From NCBI GenBank assembly GCA_035308165.1, contig DATGHC010000056.1, positions 1 to 64,000 on the forward strand: a stretch of DNA of 64,000 bases, written 5' to 3'. Origin of the DNA: DASTCZ01 sp035308165 (GTDB lineage: Bacteria > Acidobacteriota > Terriglobia > Acidiferrales > UBA7541). How positions within the stretch are numbered: the stretch's first letter is position 1; every line of letters begins with the position of its first letter. This document shows positions 1-9,179 of this stretch, one piece after another. A program made the translations under genes and the position numbers. Under the pieces are notes generated by a model. It saw only the letters and a list, made by a program, of their open reading frames with translations, made no database searches and was not told the origin of the DNA.

Positions 1-2
1 TC

Positions 3-764
3 GTCCGGGAATTTACCGCCCGAGGGGAAAGCATCTACCGCGTGGACGCCGAAGCCCTTCGAGAAATTGATCCCGACCTGATCATCACTCAGGATTTGTG
101 CCACGTTTGCGCCGCTTCGCCCGACGACCTCGCCGCTGCGCTCACGGTGCTTCCTCGATCGCCGAAGGTGCTGTCACTCAACCCTCATTCCCTCGCCGAC
201 GTCTGGGATGACATTTGCGCTGTTGGCACGGCAACTGGCCGCCACGCTGAGGCACAAAATCTTGCTAAGGAATTGAAAGACAAAGTTAGCGCAGCGCGGC
301 GCGCCGTCGAGCCGGTTTTGCGTGATGGCGCGCGCCCCCGCATTGCCTGCCTGGAGTGGCTCAACCCTCCTTACTGCGGCGGCCACTGGGTCCCGGAAAT
401 GGTCGCTCTTGCCGGCGGAAATGACGTGCTCGGTCGCGCGGGTGAGCCATCGTTCCGAGTGGAATGGCAGCAGGTGATTGACGCCAAGCCTGACGTAATT
501 GTGATCATGCCCTGCGGATTTAATCTTCAGCAGACGATGGAAGAAATTTCCAGGACAACTTTTCCCCCGGCCTGGCAAGACTTACCCGCCGTTAAGCAAG
601 GAAGAGTGTTCGCCACCGACGCCAACAGTTATTTCTCCCGCCCCGGCCCGCGGCTCGCTGACGGCCTGGCAATTCTTGCGCGGGCGACATTTCCCAATGC
701 CGCAGGCACCATACCTCAAGGATCTCTGCGCCAAATAGATCAAATTGCTCGAGCTTCAGCGTAG
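3..764 (+). CDS. Cobalamin ABC transporter substrate-binding protein, BtuF-like (5' partial)
   Basis: Probable binding protein of a vitamin B12 or corrinoid importer. The reading frame is open from base 3 into the window, so the N-terminus and any signal peptide lie outside; the GTG at 42 is internal. The visible part starts in the N-terminal lobe (IDPDLIITQDLCHVCAAS) and continues through the linker helix and C-terminal lobe (DVIVIMPCGF, DLPAVKQGRVFATDANSYFSRPGPRL). These are typical of the periplasmic-binding fold of the BtuF/FecB group. The CHVCA segment is common in the cobalamin-binding subgroup. No permease or ATPase gene follows; the next genes are on the opposite strand. The family call is solid; the ligand is inferred. 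Confidence 0.8.
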   Translation, partial: VREFTARGESIYRVDAEALREIDPDLIITQDLCHVCAASPDDLAAALTVLPRSPKVLSLNPHSLADVWDDICAVGTATGRHAEAQNLAKELKDKVSAARRAVEPVLRDGARPRIACLEWLNPPYCGGHWVPEMVALAGGNDVLGRAGEPSFRVEWQQVIDAKPDVIVIMPCGFNLQQTMEEISRTTFPPAWQDLPAVKQGRVFATDANSYFSRPGPRLADGLAILARATFPNAAGTIPQGSLRQIDQIARASA

Positions 765-798
765 CGAGCCGTTCTGCTTGCAATTGTTTTAGGGTTGC

Positions 799-1437
799 TT
801 ACCTCAAACTGCGCCACTCCTTGGATGGATCGTCTGCTCGTATTACGAAGGTTGCTTTCCCTAGAATTTGAGATCGATCAATCGCACCGAAATACCGGCT
901 GTCATAGCTGTTGTCGCGATTGTCTCCCAGAACAAAGAATTGATTCGTTTGAATCTTAAATGGACCGTTTCGCATGCCATTGCTTTCAGACTCCGCGTTT
1001 TCGCTTGATGTCGCATCCTGAACAATGTATGGCTCACTGACCGGCTTGCCGTTCAACGTAATATGTTGCCCGGAAATGAAAAGCACATCTCCCCCAACTG
1101 CGACAATCCTTTTAATATTCACAATTCGCTTGCTGTCATCAACCATTTCATGGCAGGCAATATCCCCTCGTTGAGGGTCATTGCGGTCGTACGACAAATA
1201 GTTGACGACGACGCTGTCTCCCACCCTTAAAGTCGGCGCCATGGACTCGGCCGTCATCCTGAGCGCCCGAATTCCTGGGAAGTGACTGGAGAAAATGCTC
1301 GGATAGATCAAATAGAGTACAAGCATTGCTAAACAGGGAATGCCGAGGAATAGGCCAAGGAAGAGCTTCAGGGACCTGCGTTCCTTTGCCACAGCCTTCA
1401 GTTCCGGCGCGGGCGTCCTGTCACCGTCCAGTAGCAT
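799..1437 (-). CDS. lepB: Signal peptidase I
   Basis: Membrane serine protease that removes signal peptides from exported proteins. The 212-residue protein has one N-terminal membrane segment (about residues 24-46). It then shows the nucleophile box SMAPTL with Ser65, the general-base box KRIVAVGGD with Lys109, and the C-terminal signature GDNRDNSYDSRYFG. It is short but carries all the catalytic boxes. The ATG at 1437 is preceded by AGGA at about ten bases. Its start lies inside the last codons of the upstream permease gene (17-base overlap), so the two are probably co-transcribed. Confidence 0.92.
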   Translation of the reverse strand: MLLDGDRTPAPELKAVAKERRSLKLFLGLFLGIPCLAMLVLYLIYPSIFSSHFPGIRALRMTAESMAPTLRVGDSVVVNYLSYDRNDPQRGDIACHEMVDDSKRIVNIKRIVAVGGDVLFISGQHITLNGKPVSEPYIVQDATSSENAESESNGMRNGPFKIQTNQFFVLGDNRDNSYDSRYFGAIDRSQILGKATFVIRADDPSKEWRSLR

Positions 1438-2842
1438 CAGCAGCCAATCCTAACTTCGATTTCCAGTGCCGGTAGAAAATCAACCCCGCCATCATCATCG
1501 CCAAACCAATCGTGCAGCGCACCGGCCGCCCCAGCCACAGATTTATTGTGAGCGCCACGGCGCCTGCCACGAACGCTCCGGGCACCCAGGGATAACCCCA
1601 GCAGCGATAAGGCCGCGGCATATTCGGCTCGGTGTACCGCAGCCGGAAAAGCCCAACCGTAGCCATGCCGTAAAATATCCATCCGGCAAAAATGAAAAGG
1701 GAAGTGAGGTCTTCAAATGTCCCGGTCAATGCAAACAAGCTCGCGAGGATCGCCTGAAAGATCAGCGCGTTGCCCGGAGTGCGAAATTTCGGATGGATTC
1801 CGGCGGCCACGCGGAAGAAAAGTCCGTCGCGCGCCATGGCGTAATCCACGCGCGCCCCGCTCAAAATGGAGGAGTTCAACGAGCCTAGTCCGGCAATAAC
1901 CATGGCCACGGTTACCCAGATGGCCGCATTTTGCCCGGCAAAAGTCGCCACCACATCCGAGGCCACGTGCGCCGAAGCTCCCACCTTCCCAAATGGCAGG
2001 ACATAAAAGCACGCCGCGTTGAAAAGGAGGTACACGCCCGCCACCATCGCCACTCCCCACACCAGCGCAAGAGGGAAGTTGCGTCCAGGGTTCTGCACCT
2101 CGCTGCCCACCAGGTTCAGATCTTCCCACCCGTCGTAGGCCCACAGCGCGGCAGCCATCGCCGCCAGAAATGCGCCGAATGCGCCCATGCCCATAGCGGA
2201 GGGGAAAAGCGGGTGCACTGCGGTTCCTCCTCCGTGCGAAAAACCAAATGCCGCGATGATGATGGCAACGACCGACGCAATCTTGATCACCGTGAGCATG
2301 ACTTGGACACGACCGCCCAGGCGCACACCCAGATAATTAATTCCCGTCACGGCCATCAAGATCACGATGGCCAGCGGCTGCGCCCACGAAAAGACGAAAT
2401 GGAAATGATGCGACGAGCCTAGGAGGGAGTAATCCCATTCAAAAACGTGGATCGGCGCCGCGACCGCTGGCATCAGGAATCCCCAGAAGCGCAAAACTCC
2501 CGCAGCGATGCTCGCCGCCGAAGCCGGCCGGGCAACGATGGAATGTGTCCAGCCAAATAAAAATCCCCAGACCGGACCAAAAGACCGGCTCAGGTAGGCG
2601 TATTCTCCTCCGGCCTCGGGAATGGCCGCGCCCAGCTCGGCGTAAGCCAACGCGCCAAAGAGCGAGAGCATTCCGCCGACAATCCATGCGGTGTAAACGA
2701 TGCCCAGCGAGCCCCCGACCGAGGCCATTTCCGCGGGCTTCAGGAAAATGCCCGTGCCGATCATGGTTCCAACCACAATCGCCGCCGCAGCCCAAGGACC
2801 CAGGCCGCGCACCAACTCCAGGCGTTGTTTGGTTTCGCTCAT
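1421..2842 (-). CDS. APC-superfamily amino acid permease
   Basis: A 473-residue integral membrane transporter predicted to import amino acids or polyamines with a proton or by exchange. The N-terminal AAAIVVGTMIGTGIFLKP is the conserved first helix of the APC fold. About twelve hydrophobic segments follow, and the loop DGWEDLNLVGSEVQNPGRNFP is typical of the LAT/YfnA-like group. Substrate cannot be read from the sequence. It sits between the sodium:solute symporter upstream (9-base gap) and lepB downstream (overlap), forming a three-gene minus-strand transcription unit. No strong ribosome site precedes the ATG. Confidence 0.85.
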   Translation of the reverse strand: MSETKQRLELVRGLGPWAAAAIVVGTMIGTGIFLKPAEMASVGGSLGIVYTAWIVGGMLSLFGALAYAELGAAIPEAGGEYAYLSRSFGPVWGFLFGWTHSIVARPASAASIAAGVLRFWGFLMPAVAAPIHVFEWDYSLLGSSHHFHFVFSWAQPLAIVILMAVTGINYLGVRLGGRVQVMLTVIKIASVVAIIIAAFGFSHGGGTAVHPLFPSAMGMGAFGAFLAAMAAALWAYDGWEDLNLVGSEVQNPGRNFPLALVWGVAMVAGVYLLFNAACFYVLPFGKVGASAHVASDVVATFAGQNAAIWVTVAMVIAGLGSLNSSILSGARVDYAMARDGLFFRVAAGIHPKFRTPGNALIFQAILASLFALTGTFEDLTSLFIFAGWIFYGMATVGLFRLRYTEPNMPRPYRCWGYPWVPGAFVAGAVALTINLWLGRPVRCTIGLAMMMAGLIFYRHWKSKLGLAADATGR

Positions 2843-2851
2843 TTGGTTGCG

Positions 2852-4312
2852 CTACGAACTCCCACCGGCCGCTGGATGCAGCATGCTTGCCAGCGATCCC
2901 GCAGCCAACGTCACCAGTGTGCCCGCGAGAACGTACCAAGTCCAGACCAGCGGCGTGTAATGCGAAACATAAACCATTGCTGCCAGGCCCACCGCCATCC
3001 CCGTGACAGCACCGAACGCATTCGCGCGCCGGTTGTAGAAGCTCAGTAGGAATAGTCCCAGCAAGCCACCGAACGTGATGGATGCAATGGAGAGCCCTGC
3101 TTCAAGCAGGCGCCCCCACGTTCGCAAACCAAGGGCCAGCAAAACAGCGCCCCAAACCAACGTCATCCAGCGCGAGACGCTAAGAAGTTTCGCAGAGTCG
3201 GCGGCATTTGGCTCCACTTCAGCTCCGCTGAGCCTCTTGAAATCCACAACGCTCGATGCGGCCAGCGAATTGAGCGAGCCGCTGGCGTTGGACATGGCCA
3301 CGGCGAAGATTGCAGCCAGCACCAACCCGCGCAACCCTGTGGGCATCTGCGTCACAATGAAAGTCGGGAACACCGAGTCATAGCTTTGTCCAGCCACGAT
3401 TGCGGGCGCTCCATTAAATACATAGAGCATCACGCCGAGCACCAGAAACAACGCAAACTGGATAAAGACGACTACGGCGCTCCCTAGAATCGCGGCCTGC
3501 GCCTGGCGCTTCGATGCAGCTGCCAGGAGTCGCTGCACGATTGTCTGATCCGTCCCGTGGCTCGCCATCGTGAGAAACGTCCCCCCAATCACCCCCGACC
3601 AAAACGTGTAGGTGTGCGCCGCCTCGGTGAAGCTGAATCGAAAATCCCACATGGTCAACTTTCCACCAGCAGCCGCAGCGGTGCTGGCGATTTGACCCCA
3701 TCCTCCCGGTATCCTATGCAGCAACAAAAAGAATGCCGCTGCCGACCCGCCCAGGTAAATGACAGTCTGAATCACATCGGTCCAGATGACCGCCTTCATC
3801 CCGCCTTCCCAGGTGTAGAAGAGCGTGAGCAGCAAAATCACCACCACCGAAGTCTGTTCGCCGATTCCGAAAGCCAGATGGACGACCAGTGCCACGGCAG
3901 CAATGCGCACTCCTTCCGCGAGCGCGCGAGTGACCAGGAACGTCAGCGCGGCCGCGGATTTAGCCCGCGCGCCAAACCGTTTCTCGATCAACTGATATGC
4001 CGTGTAGTATTCCCCGCGTAGAAATCTGGGAATAAAGATCACCGCCAGAATGATCCGGCCAACAACATAGCCCATCACCAACTGCAGGAAGGTAATGTTT
4101 CCCGCATAGGCCAGGGCTGGCGTCCCGATGATCGTAAGTGTGGAAGTCTCCGTGGCAACGATGGAAAGTGATAACGCCCACCACGGCGCCGTGCGTCCAC
4201 CCAGGAAATAGTCGCGGATGTTACGCTGGCCGCGGCGGAAATAGACCCCGAAGGCGGTGATGCCGGTCAGGTAAAGGGCCAGAACGGCAAGGTCCAGGGG
4301 AGATAAATGCAT
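2852..4312 (-). CDS. Sodium:solute symporter family protein
   Basis: A 486-residue SSS-family (SLC5-like) cotransporter. Evidence is the opening LSPLDLAVLALYLTGITAFGV, the motif RDYFLGGRTAPWWALSLSIVATETS after helix 1, and about thirteen hydrophobic segments. I chose the ATG at 4312 because GAGGTG lies just upstream; the longer frame to 4384 adds 24 residues that do not look like the family. A sugar, sugar-acid or nucleoside substrate is possible, since a BadF/GlcNAc-kinase-like gene starts divergently 194 bases away, but the substrate is inferred only. Confidence 0.85.
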   Translation of the reverse strand: MHLSPLDLAVLALYLTGITAFGVYFRRGQRNIRDYFLGGRTAPWWALSLSIVATETSTLTIIGTPALAYAGNITFLQLVMGYVVGRIILAVIFIPRFLRGEYYTAYQLIEKRFGARAKSAAALTFLVTRALAEGVRIAAVALVVHLAFGIGEQTSVVVILLLTLFYTWEGGMKAVIWTDVIQTVIYLGGSAAAFFLLLHRIPGGWGQIASTAAAAGGKLTMWDFRFSFTEAAHTYTFWSGVIGGTFLTMASHGTDQTIVQRLLAAASKRQAQAAILGSAVVVFIQFALFLVLGVMLYVFNGAPAIVAGQSYDSVFPTFIVTQMPTGLRGLVLAAIFAVAMSNASGSLNSLAASSVVDFKRLSGAEVEPNAADSAKLLSVSRWMTLVWGAVLLALGLRTWGRLLEAGLSIASITFGGLLGLFLLSFYNRRANAFGAVTGMAVGLAAMVYVSHYTPLVWTWYVLAGTLVTLAAGSLASMLHPAAGGSS

Positions 4313-4506
4313 CGCACCTCGAATCGTAAATCGCGTCGTGCGCCGGGGCGATGATAGTGGCCCGTGGGAAACCGCGTCAAGCAAAGGAAATACTCGATGT
4401 GTATTTCTTCAGTTAAACGGTCATATTCGCTCGGCGATTTTTCCCTGTAGGCAGGGTACAATCTTCAGGCGAATTCAGCTTGATTTTCGGCTGTTCGGAA
4501 TCCTCC

Positions 4507-5451
4507 ATGAATTGCTACCTCGGATTTGACGGCGGCGGCACCAAGACGGAGTGCATCGCTCTCGATGCGGCCGGGAATATCGTTGGCCAGGGCCATGCCG
4601 GGCCATCGAACCCTCTGCGCGTTGGATACGAGGCCGCGTGCGCGGCTTTGCAGTTGGCCGCCGCCTTCGCCGTCACTTCCGCCCAGAGCACGGCCGGCGA
4701 TGTCCGTGCCGTGTGCGCGGGTCTGGCGGGCGCGGGCAGGCGCAATGTGGCCGACGAAATGCGCGATCGGCTGTCAAAAATCTGGAAGGATGCGCGCGTC
4801 CGCATCATAACCGACGCCGAAGCGGCCCTGGAGACAGCTGTCGGCGACGGTGAGGGAGTGGTTCTGATCGCCGGCACTGGGTCCATCGCCATGGGCCGAA
4901 ATTCCACGGGCCAAACGGCACGCGCGGGCGGCTATGGTCCGTGGATTGGCGACGCCGGAAGCGCCTATGATATTGGCCGGCGCGCGGTCGGGGCGGTCGC
5001 AAAATCTCGCGACCTTGCCGGGCCGGCTACCATGCTGACGGAACTTGTCCTGGTAACACTCGAGTGCGCTGATTGGGACGAAGTCGTTGAAAAAGTCGCG
5101 GAAGGTCCCGGCACAGTTTTTCCGCGACTGGTTCGCCCGGTGATGCAGGCCGCGGACGAAGGCGATCCGGCGTCCATAGAAATTCTTTCGCGGGCCGGCC
5201 GCGATCTCGCCAATGTGGCCCTGGCCGTTATCGGCCATCTAGGATTGAAGGACAACGAATTTCGCGTGGCGCGCGCCGGGGGAGTTTTCAACCGCAGCTA
5301 TATTCTCGACAATAAAGTCGATAGCACCATTATGGGTGTGGCCTCCCGCGCGCAAATCAGTCTTCTCGGCCAACCGCCCGCGCTGGGGGCGGCGCGATTC
5401 GCACTGCGCCAGTCAAATGCACAAGAGGCCAGCCGTGGCCAAACCAAATGA
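4507..5451 (+). CDS. BadF/BadG/BcrA/BcrD-family ATPase, N-acetylglucosamine kinase-like
   Basis: Cytoplasmic ASKHA-fold kinase of 314 residues, probably phosphorylating an amino sugar such as GlcNAc. Seen directly: the phosphate-1 loop FDGGGTKTECIALD at the N-terminus, a second phosphate/adenosine region AGTGSIAMGR, and GYGPWIGDAGSAYDIGRRAV typical of bacterial GlcNAc/MurNAc kinase homologues. The ATG at 4507 fits the family; a TTG 27 bases upstream is possible. It is divergent from the SSS transporter, which suggests uptake plus phosphorylation of one compound (inference). The next gene overlaps its 3' end. Confidence 0.8.
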   Translation: MNCYLGFDGGGTKTECIALDAAGNIVGQGHAGPSNPLRVGYEAACAALQLAAAFAVTSAQSTAGDVRAVCAGLAGAGRRNVADEMRDRLSKIWKDARVRIITDAEAALETAVGDGEGVVLIAGTGSIAMGRNSTGQTARAGGYGPWIGDAGSAYDIGRRAVGAVAKSRDLAGPATMLTELVLVTLECADWDEVVEKVAEGPGTVFPRLVRPVMQAADEGDPASIEILSRAGRDLANVALAVIGHLGLKDNEFRVARAGGVFNRSYILDNKVDSTIMGVASRAQISLLGQPPALGAARFALRQSNAQEASRGQTK

Positions 5452-6241
5452 TTCCAACCCACTTGAACCCGAGGTGGCTCCTGACTCCGCATTTGCTACC
5501 GAACTCAGCGCAGTAAGCCCGAATTCACTATCAGCATTGCTGGTTGATTCCCGTCTCGACGAAACTCATCTTCAACTCCTCCTCGAGCGCAAGGATTTGC
5601 CCGGAACATTTCTTCAGGAAGTTGCCAAGCGCCGAGATTTGTTACGAAGTTACAAGATAAAACGCTTGCTGGCCTTTCATCCACACGTGCCGCGTCTGAT
5701 CGCACTCCGCTTGGTCCGGGAACTCTACCTGATGGATTTGGTAAAACTGTCGCAATCCCCGCTTACACCGGGTGATCTCCAGCGCGTAGCGGAAGAGCAG
5801 GTCATCAGCCGGCTGACTCAGGTGCCGCTGGGAGAAAAAATTGCGTTGGCAAAGCAGGCTTCCGCGCGAGTGTTGGGTGCCCTGATTTCCGAGGGACATG
5901 CGCGAGTCTCCGCTCCAGCACTAAATAACCCGCGCCTGACGGAAGCCCAAGTGCTCAAGGTGTTGTCGAAGGAAAAGCTGACCGCGGATCTCCTTGCGTC
6001 TCTTGGGCGGCATCCGCGATGGTCCGCTTTGCCGAATGTAAGGCTCGCTTTGTTGCGACACCCACATGCGCCTCTTGAGTTAGCGCCGAAGCTGCTTTCG
6101 CATTTGAATCTTGTTGATTTGCAGTCGTTGGTCAAACTGAAGACAATTTCAATGGCAATTCGCAGGCACATCGAACACGAAATCTCGCGCCGAATGAGCG
6201 ACGCGCGGCCTAACCCGGCCAAAGATCTACCGCAGGAATAA
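5417..6241 (+). CDS. Helical-repeat (variant LRR/HEAT-like) protein of unknown function
   Basis: A 274-residue soluble protein with no catalytic motif I recognise. It consists of repeated amphipathic helix pairs with recurring short cores such as LLAFHPHVP, ALNNPRLTE, LGRHPRWS and LLRHPHAPLE. This is the alternating N-x-P/H-P pattern of leucine-rich-repeat-variant or HEAT-like solenoids. The ATG at 5417 overlaps the kinase gene by 35 bases; a GTG at 5435 is better spaced from an AGAGG sequence and may be the true start. A second, shorter protein with the same HP/NP repeat style lies at 17710. Probably a protein-interaction scaffold. Confidence 0.6.
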   Translation: MHKRPAVAKPNDSNPLEPEVAPDSAFATELSAVSPNSLSALLVDSRLDETHLQLLLERKDLPGTFLQEVAKRRDLLRSYKIKRLLAFHPHVPRLIALRLVRELYLMDLVKLSQSPLTPGDLQRVAEEQVISRLTQVPLGEKIALAKQASARVLGALISEGHARVSAPALNNPRLTEAQVLKVLSKEKLTADLLASLGRHPRWSALPNVRLALLRHPHAPLELAPKLLSHLNLVDLQSLVKLKTISMAIRRHIEHEISRRMSDARPNPAKDLPQE

Positions 6242-6251
6242 CGACCAGTGC

Positions 6252-6743
6252 CTACTTGCGGACAAAGGGTTCAGGTGCGGGTGTCCCCAGCATTCGCAGG
6301 TAGGTCATGAGCTGTGCGCGATGGTGCACCTCATGATCGTTAATGTTGCTATACAAAATGACCGCCACCTTCCTCCGAAAGCCGAGCCCTTCGTGAATGC
6401 GCTCCTCGTCCCATCGTTCCAAGGGGAAGCGCGCCACTTCTTCGAGTGTCTCGGCGTTGATGCGTTCCATTTCGCTTAGCTCTTTTGCAAGAGTCCGGGG
6501 CGTGCCCACCACCGCGCTCAGGCCCCCTGGAATGCGCTTCTCGTAGTAGGAGAAGTCGCCCTGGAGCGCCACGCGCCGCACGCCCTCCTGAGACACCCAC
6601 ATGTGCCGGAGCATTTCTCCGATGCTCAAGGCGCCCGGTACGGGACGCCAGGTCATATGCTCCTCGCGGAGCAACTCCGTAACCTGCCGCGTGCGCACCC
6701 CGTTGGCCACTTTCTGTTTCAAGAAGAATTCCTGGATGTTCAT
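6252..6743 (-). CDS. DinB-family protein
   Basis: A 163-residue four-helix-bundle protein of the DinB/YfiT superfamily, metal-binding proteins with mostly unknown or thiol-transferase roles. Typical features are an N-terminal helix ending at WRPVPGALSIGEMLRHMWV (first metal-ligand His position) and a C-terminal NDHEVHHRAQLMTYLRMLG with the two closely spaced His ligands. I chose the ATG at 6743 (MNIQEFF) rather than the upstream ATG at 6842, because the conserved domain begins there. It is convergent with the repeat protein gene; the gap is only about ten bases. Confidence 0.8.
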   Translation of the reverse strand: MNIQEFFLKQKVANGVRTRQVTELLREEHMTWRPVPGALSIGEMLRHMWVSQEGVRRVALQGDFSYYEKRIPGGLSAVVGTPRTLAKELSEMERINAETLEEVARFPLERWDEERIHEGLGFRRKVAVILYSNINDHEVHHRAQLMTYLRMLGTPAPEPFVRK

Positions 6744-6856
6744 GTGCTCTATTGTACCCCTCGTGGTCCCCCGGCGCTCGCTGCGCAACATCTCCCCACT
6801 CTGGCGGTTGACACCGATTGCCAGCGCCGATAGCATCGCCATCGGAGGATATCCCC

Positions 6857-7195
6857 ATGTCGCAAGATCCCGCCGCCTCCGTTCGAGAGCCTAACCGCCG
6901 TTACGAGCGCAGGTATCCCTTTGAAGCCAACCTGGAAATCGAATGGGGGTCGGCCTCGTTTGGCGGACGCGTCCAAGATATAAGTAATGGGGGAATGTTC
7001 TTCATTTCCTCTGAGCCGTTGTGGTTGGGCGCGCGCTTCAATGCCAAGCTCGATTTGGACCCTCCAATCCGTGTCGAATGCACCGTTCGCCACATCGAAC
7101 CGGGCCGGGGCATTGCCGTTACCGTGGTTTTTCCAGACACGGAATCCAAATCACAATTCATGGATTTGCTTGCACGCTTGGACTCTGCAAAATGA
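6857..7195 (+). CDS. PilZ-domain protein
   Basis: A 112-residue single-domain protein, probably a cyclic di-GMP receiver. The N-terminal RRYERRYPF resembles the RxxxR switch motif, and DISNGGMFFIS matches the D/NxSxxG motif that completes the c-di-GMP site. The beta-barrel follows and ends at the C-terminus. GGAGGA lies upstream of the ATG with normal spacing. Its stop codon overlaps the ATG of the next gene (ATGA), so the two are translationally coupled and probably act together. Confidence 0.85.
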   Translation: MSQDPAASVREPNRRYERRYPFEANLEIEWGSASFGGRVQDISNGGMFFISSEPLWLGARFNAKLDLDPPIRVECTVRHIEPGRGIAVTVVFPDTESKSQFMDLLARLDSAK

Positions 7196-7800
7196 AGAGA
7201 TGTTTGGACTGCGGCGCCGAGCGTGCCGCGGATCAATGTCCGGCATGCGGTCTTACATCGGCTGCGGCGGAAGTGGTATTGCGTGGTCGCCTGATGCGCC
7301 GGACCGCAGTATTCTTGTTGGGATCGCTGCTGTTTGTGCCCGCCAGCCAGGTCTTTCCTCCTCTTGAGTTGGATGCCATTCAGATATTCGTAGGGTTGAT
7401 CTTTTTCATCGCCCTGGGTCTCGCCGTACTTATCGATCGCCGCGCTCACCAGCGGAGTGAGGTGGAATTATTGAAGCGCCTCTATTTTGGACTGCTTCCG
7501 CTTCCTTGGATCGTCGCGGGACTTCTTTACTGCAACGGCAAATTCGACACTTCCGCGCAACAGCGTGTCTCCGCGCGTGTCATCAGCCGCTTCCACATGC
7601 CGGGATTTCTTCTCAACAGCAACCGCCTGGTGGTTACCTCCTGGCGGTCTGGGCACGAGGTTGAGCGAGTCCCCGTCGGCAGCTTTGACTACGGCCGTTT
7701 CCGCTCCGGGGATGATGTGTTCGTGGCGCTACAGCCGGGAGCATTGGGAATTCCCTGGGTGATCGGGGTGTTTCGCGATGATTCCAAACACACGCACTAA
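7192..7800 (+). CDS. Zinc-ribbon membrane protein of unknown function
   Basis: A 202-residue protein starting with a zinc-ribbon-like CLDCGAERAADQCPACG (two CxxC pairs). Two hydrophobic segments near residues 38-55 and 63-82 follow, then a third near 100-115, and a C-terminal globular part. The ATG is set by the ATGA overlap with the PilZ gene. I do not recognise the C-terminal domain. Coupling to a PilZ protein suggests a c-di-GMP-responsive envelope function, but this is inference only. Confidence 0.65.
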   Translation: MKRCLDCGAERAADQCPACGLTSAAAEVVLRGRLMRRTAVFLLGSLLFVPASQVFPPLELDAIQIFVGLIFFIALGLAVLIDRRAHQRSEVELLKRLYFGLLPLPWIVAGLLYCNGKFDTSAQQRVSARVISRFHMPGFLLNSNRLVVTSWRSGHEVERVPVGSFDYGRFRSGDDVFVALQPGALGIPWVIGVFRDDSKHTH

Positions 7801-7851
7801 GCCAACGCCGTTTCGCACGGCACTGGAGAATTTGCGTGATAAATTAAGTTC

Positions 7852-9147
7852 ATGCCCAAGCGCGTTGTAATCCTCGGCGCTGGTTTCGCAGGCATTCAAG
7901 CCGCCGTGGATCTATCCAAATCCCTTGGGGCACGGGGCCAAGCAGAGATCACGCTGGTCAGCGACCAGAATTATTTTCTCTTCACTCCGTTGCTGCCGCA
8001 GATTGCCTCCAGCAACATCGATCCGCGCCACATTGCCCAGCCCGTTCGCGATCTCCGTGGCAGGCGATCCTTTCGTTTCATTCGAGCATCCGTGCGCGAT
8101 CTTGATCTGGATGGACACGAAGTTCATTTGAAGGTTCATGACGATCTGGATCGCGGCTCCGGTATTCTGCCGTACGACTACCTGGTGATTTCCCCCGGAA
8201 GCCGCACAGACTATTTCGGCATTCCGGGAGCGCGGGAGAATACCTGGGACTTCAAGTCTCTTGAAGATGCCGTGGCGCTGCGTGAGCGGGTGCTCGATTT
8301 ATGCGAACACGCCGACCACACTTCCGACGACGATATTCGCCGCCGGCTTCTCACTTTCGTAATAGTCGGAGGCGGCTACACCGGCATTGAGCTGGTGACC
8401 GAGTTGCATGACCTGCTATTCAGTTATGTCGCCCAACGTTATCGGGGAATTCGGTCCGAAGATATTCGGCTGATCGTCCTGGAAGCCGGCCCCGCGGTTC
8501 TCCGCGGAATTCATCCAAAGCTTGCCGCCCATTCGTCACGCCGCCTGGCTCGGAAAGGAATCGAGGTTCGCACCAACACTCCCGCGGCGCGCTGTTTTTC
8601 GGGTGGCGTCGAAACAAAAAGCGGGGAGGTGATTTCGTCGGACACGATTATCTGGACGGCCGGAGTCCGCGCTCACGAAATCGTTGAAAGTCTCCCCTGC
8701 GCCCACGATCGCATTGGACGCGCGGTAGTGAACGAGCACCTTCAACTCGAAGGCCATCTAGAGGTTTTTGTAGCGGGAGATTCCGCCGCCGCAACCGAAG
8801 CCCTTGACGCGCCGAGGGTGGCGCCTGTGGCCATTGACCAGGGCCGCGTTGCCGCGCGAAACATTGCGCACACCATGCGCAACGAGGAGCTCGAAAGTTA
8901 CCGATACGTTTCCAAAGGGATGCTGGTGTCTCTGGGAATGAACTACGCGGTCGTCAACATCGGCGGATTGCGATTCAGCGGATATTTCGCCTGGCTCTTC
9001 TGGAACGCCGTCCACCTCTACAAACTCGTCGGCCTGAAGAAACAATTGCAGGTCGCCGTGGATTGGATTCTGGGTGAAATTTTCCCGCGGGATGCGGCCA
9101 TTATTCGGCGCCCGCGCCGCTGCCCTTACTGCGGAACTGGCCAGTAG
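7852..9147 (+). CDS. ndh: Type II NADH dehydrogenase (NDH-2)
   Basis: Single-subunit FAD enzyme that passes electrons from NADH to quinone without pumping protons. The 431-residue protein has the FAD Rossmann motif GAGFAGIQAA at the N-terminus, the NADH-binding motif VGGGYTGIELVTEL in the middle, and VFVAGDSAA where FAD is contacted. A C-terminal amphipathic region likely anchors it to the membrane. The very end, RRCPYCG, adds a CxxC pair not needed for the family reaction. It stands alone upstream of a convergent small gene. Confidence 0.88.
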   Translation: MPKRVVILGAGFAGIQAAVDLSKSLGARGQAEITLVSDQNYFLFTPLLPQIASSNIDPRHIAQPVRDLRGRRSFRFIRASVRDLDLDGHEVHLKVHDDLDRGSGILPYDYLVISPGSRTDYFGIPGARENTWDFKSLEDAVALRERVLDLCEHADHTSDDDIRRRLLTFVIVGGGYTGIELVTELHDLLFSYVAQRYRGIRSEDIRLIVLEAGPAVLRGIHPKLAAHSSRRLARKGIEVRTNTPAARCFSGGVETKSGEVISSDTIIWTAGVRAHEIVESLPCAHDRIGRAVVNEHLQLEGHLEVFVAGDSAAATEALDAPRVAPVAIDQGRVAARNIAHTMRNEELESYRYVSKGMLVSLGMNYAVVNIGGLRFSGYFAWLFWNAVHLYKLVGLKKQLQVAVDWILGEIFPRDAAIIRRPRRCPYCGTGQ

Positions 9148-9179
9148 CGATCCATCGCCTCGGCGCGCAGACTCAGTTT

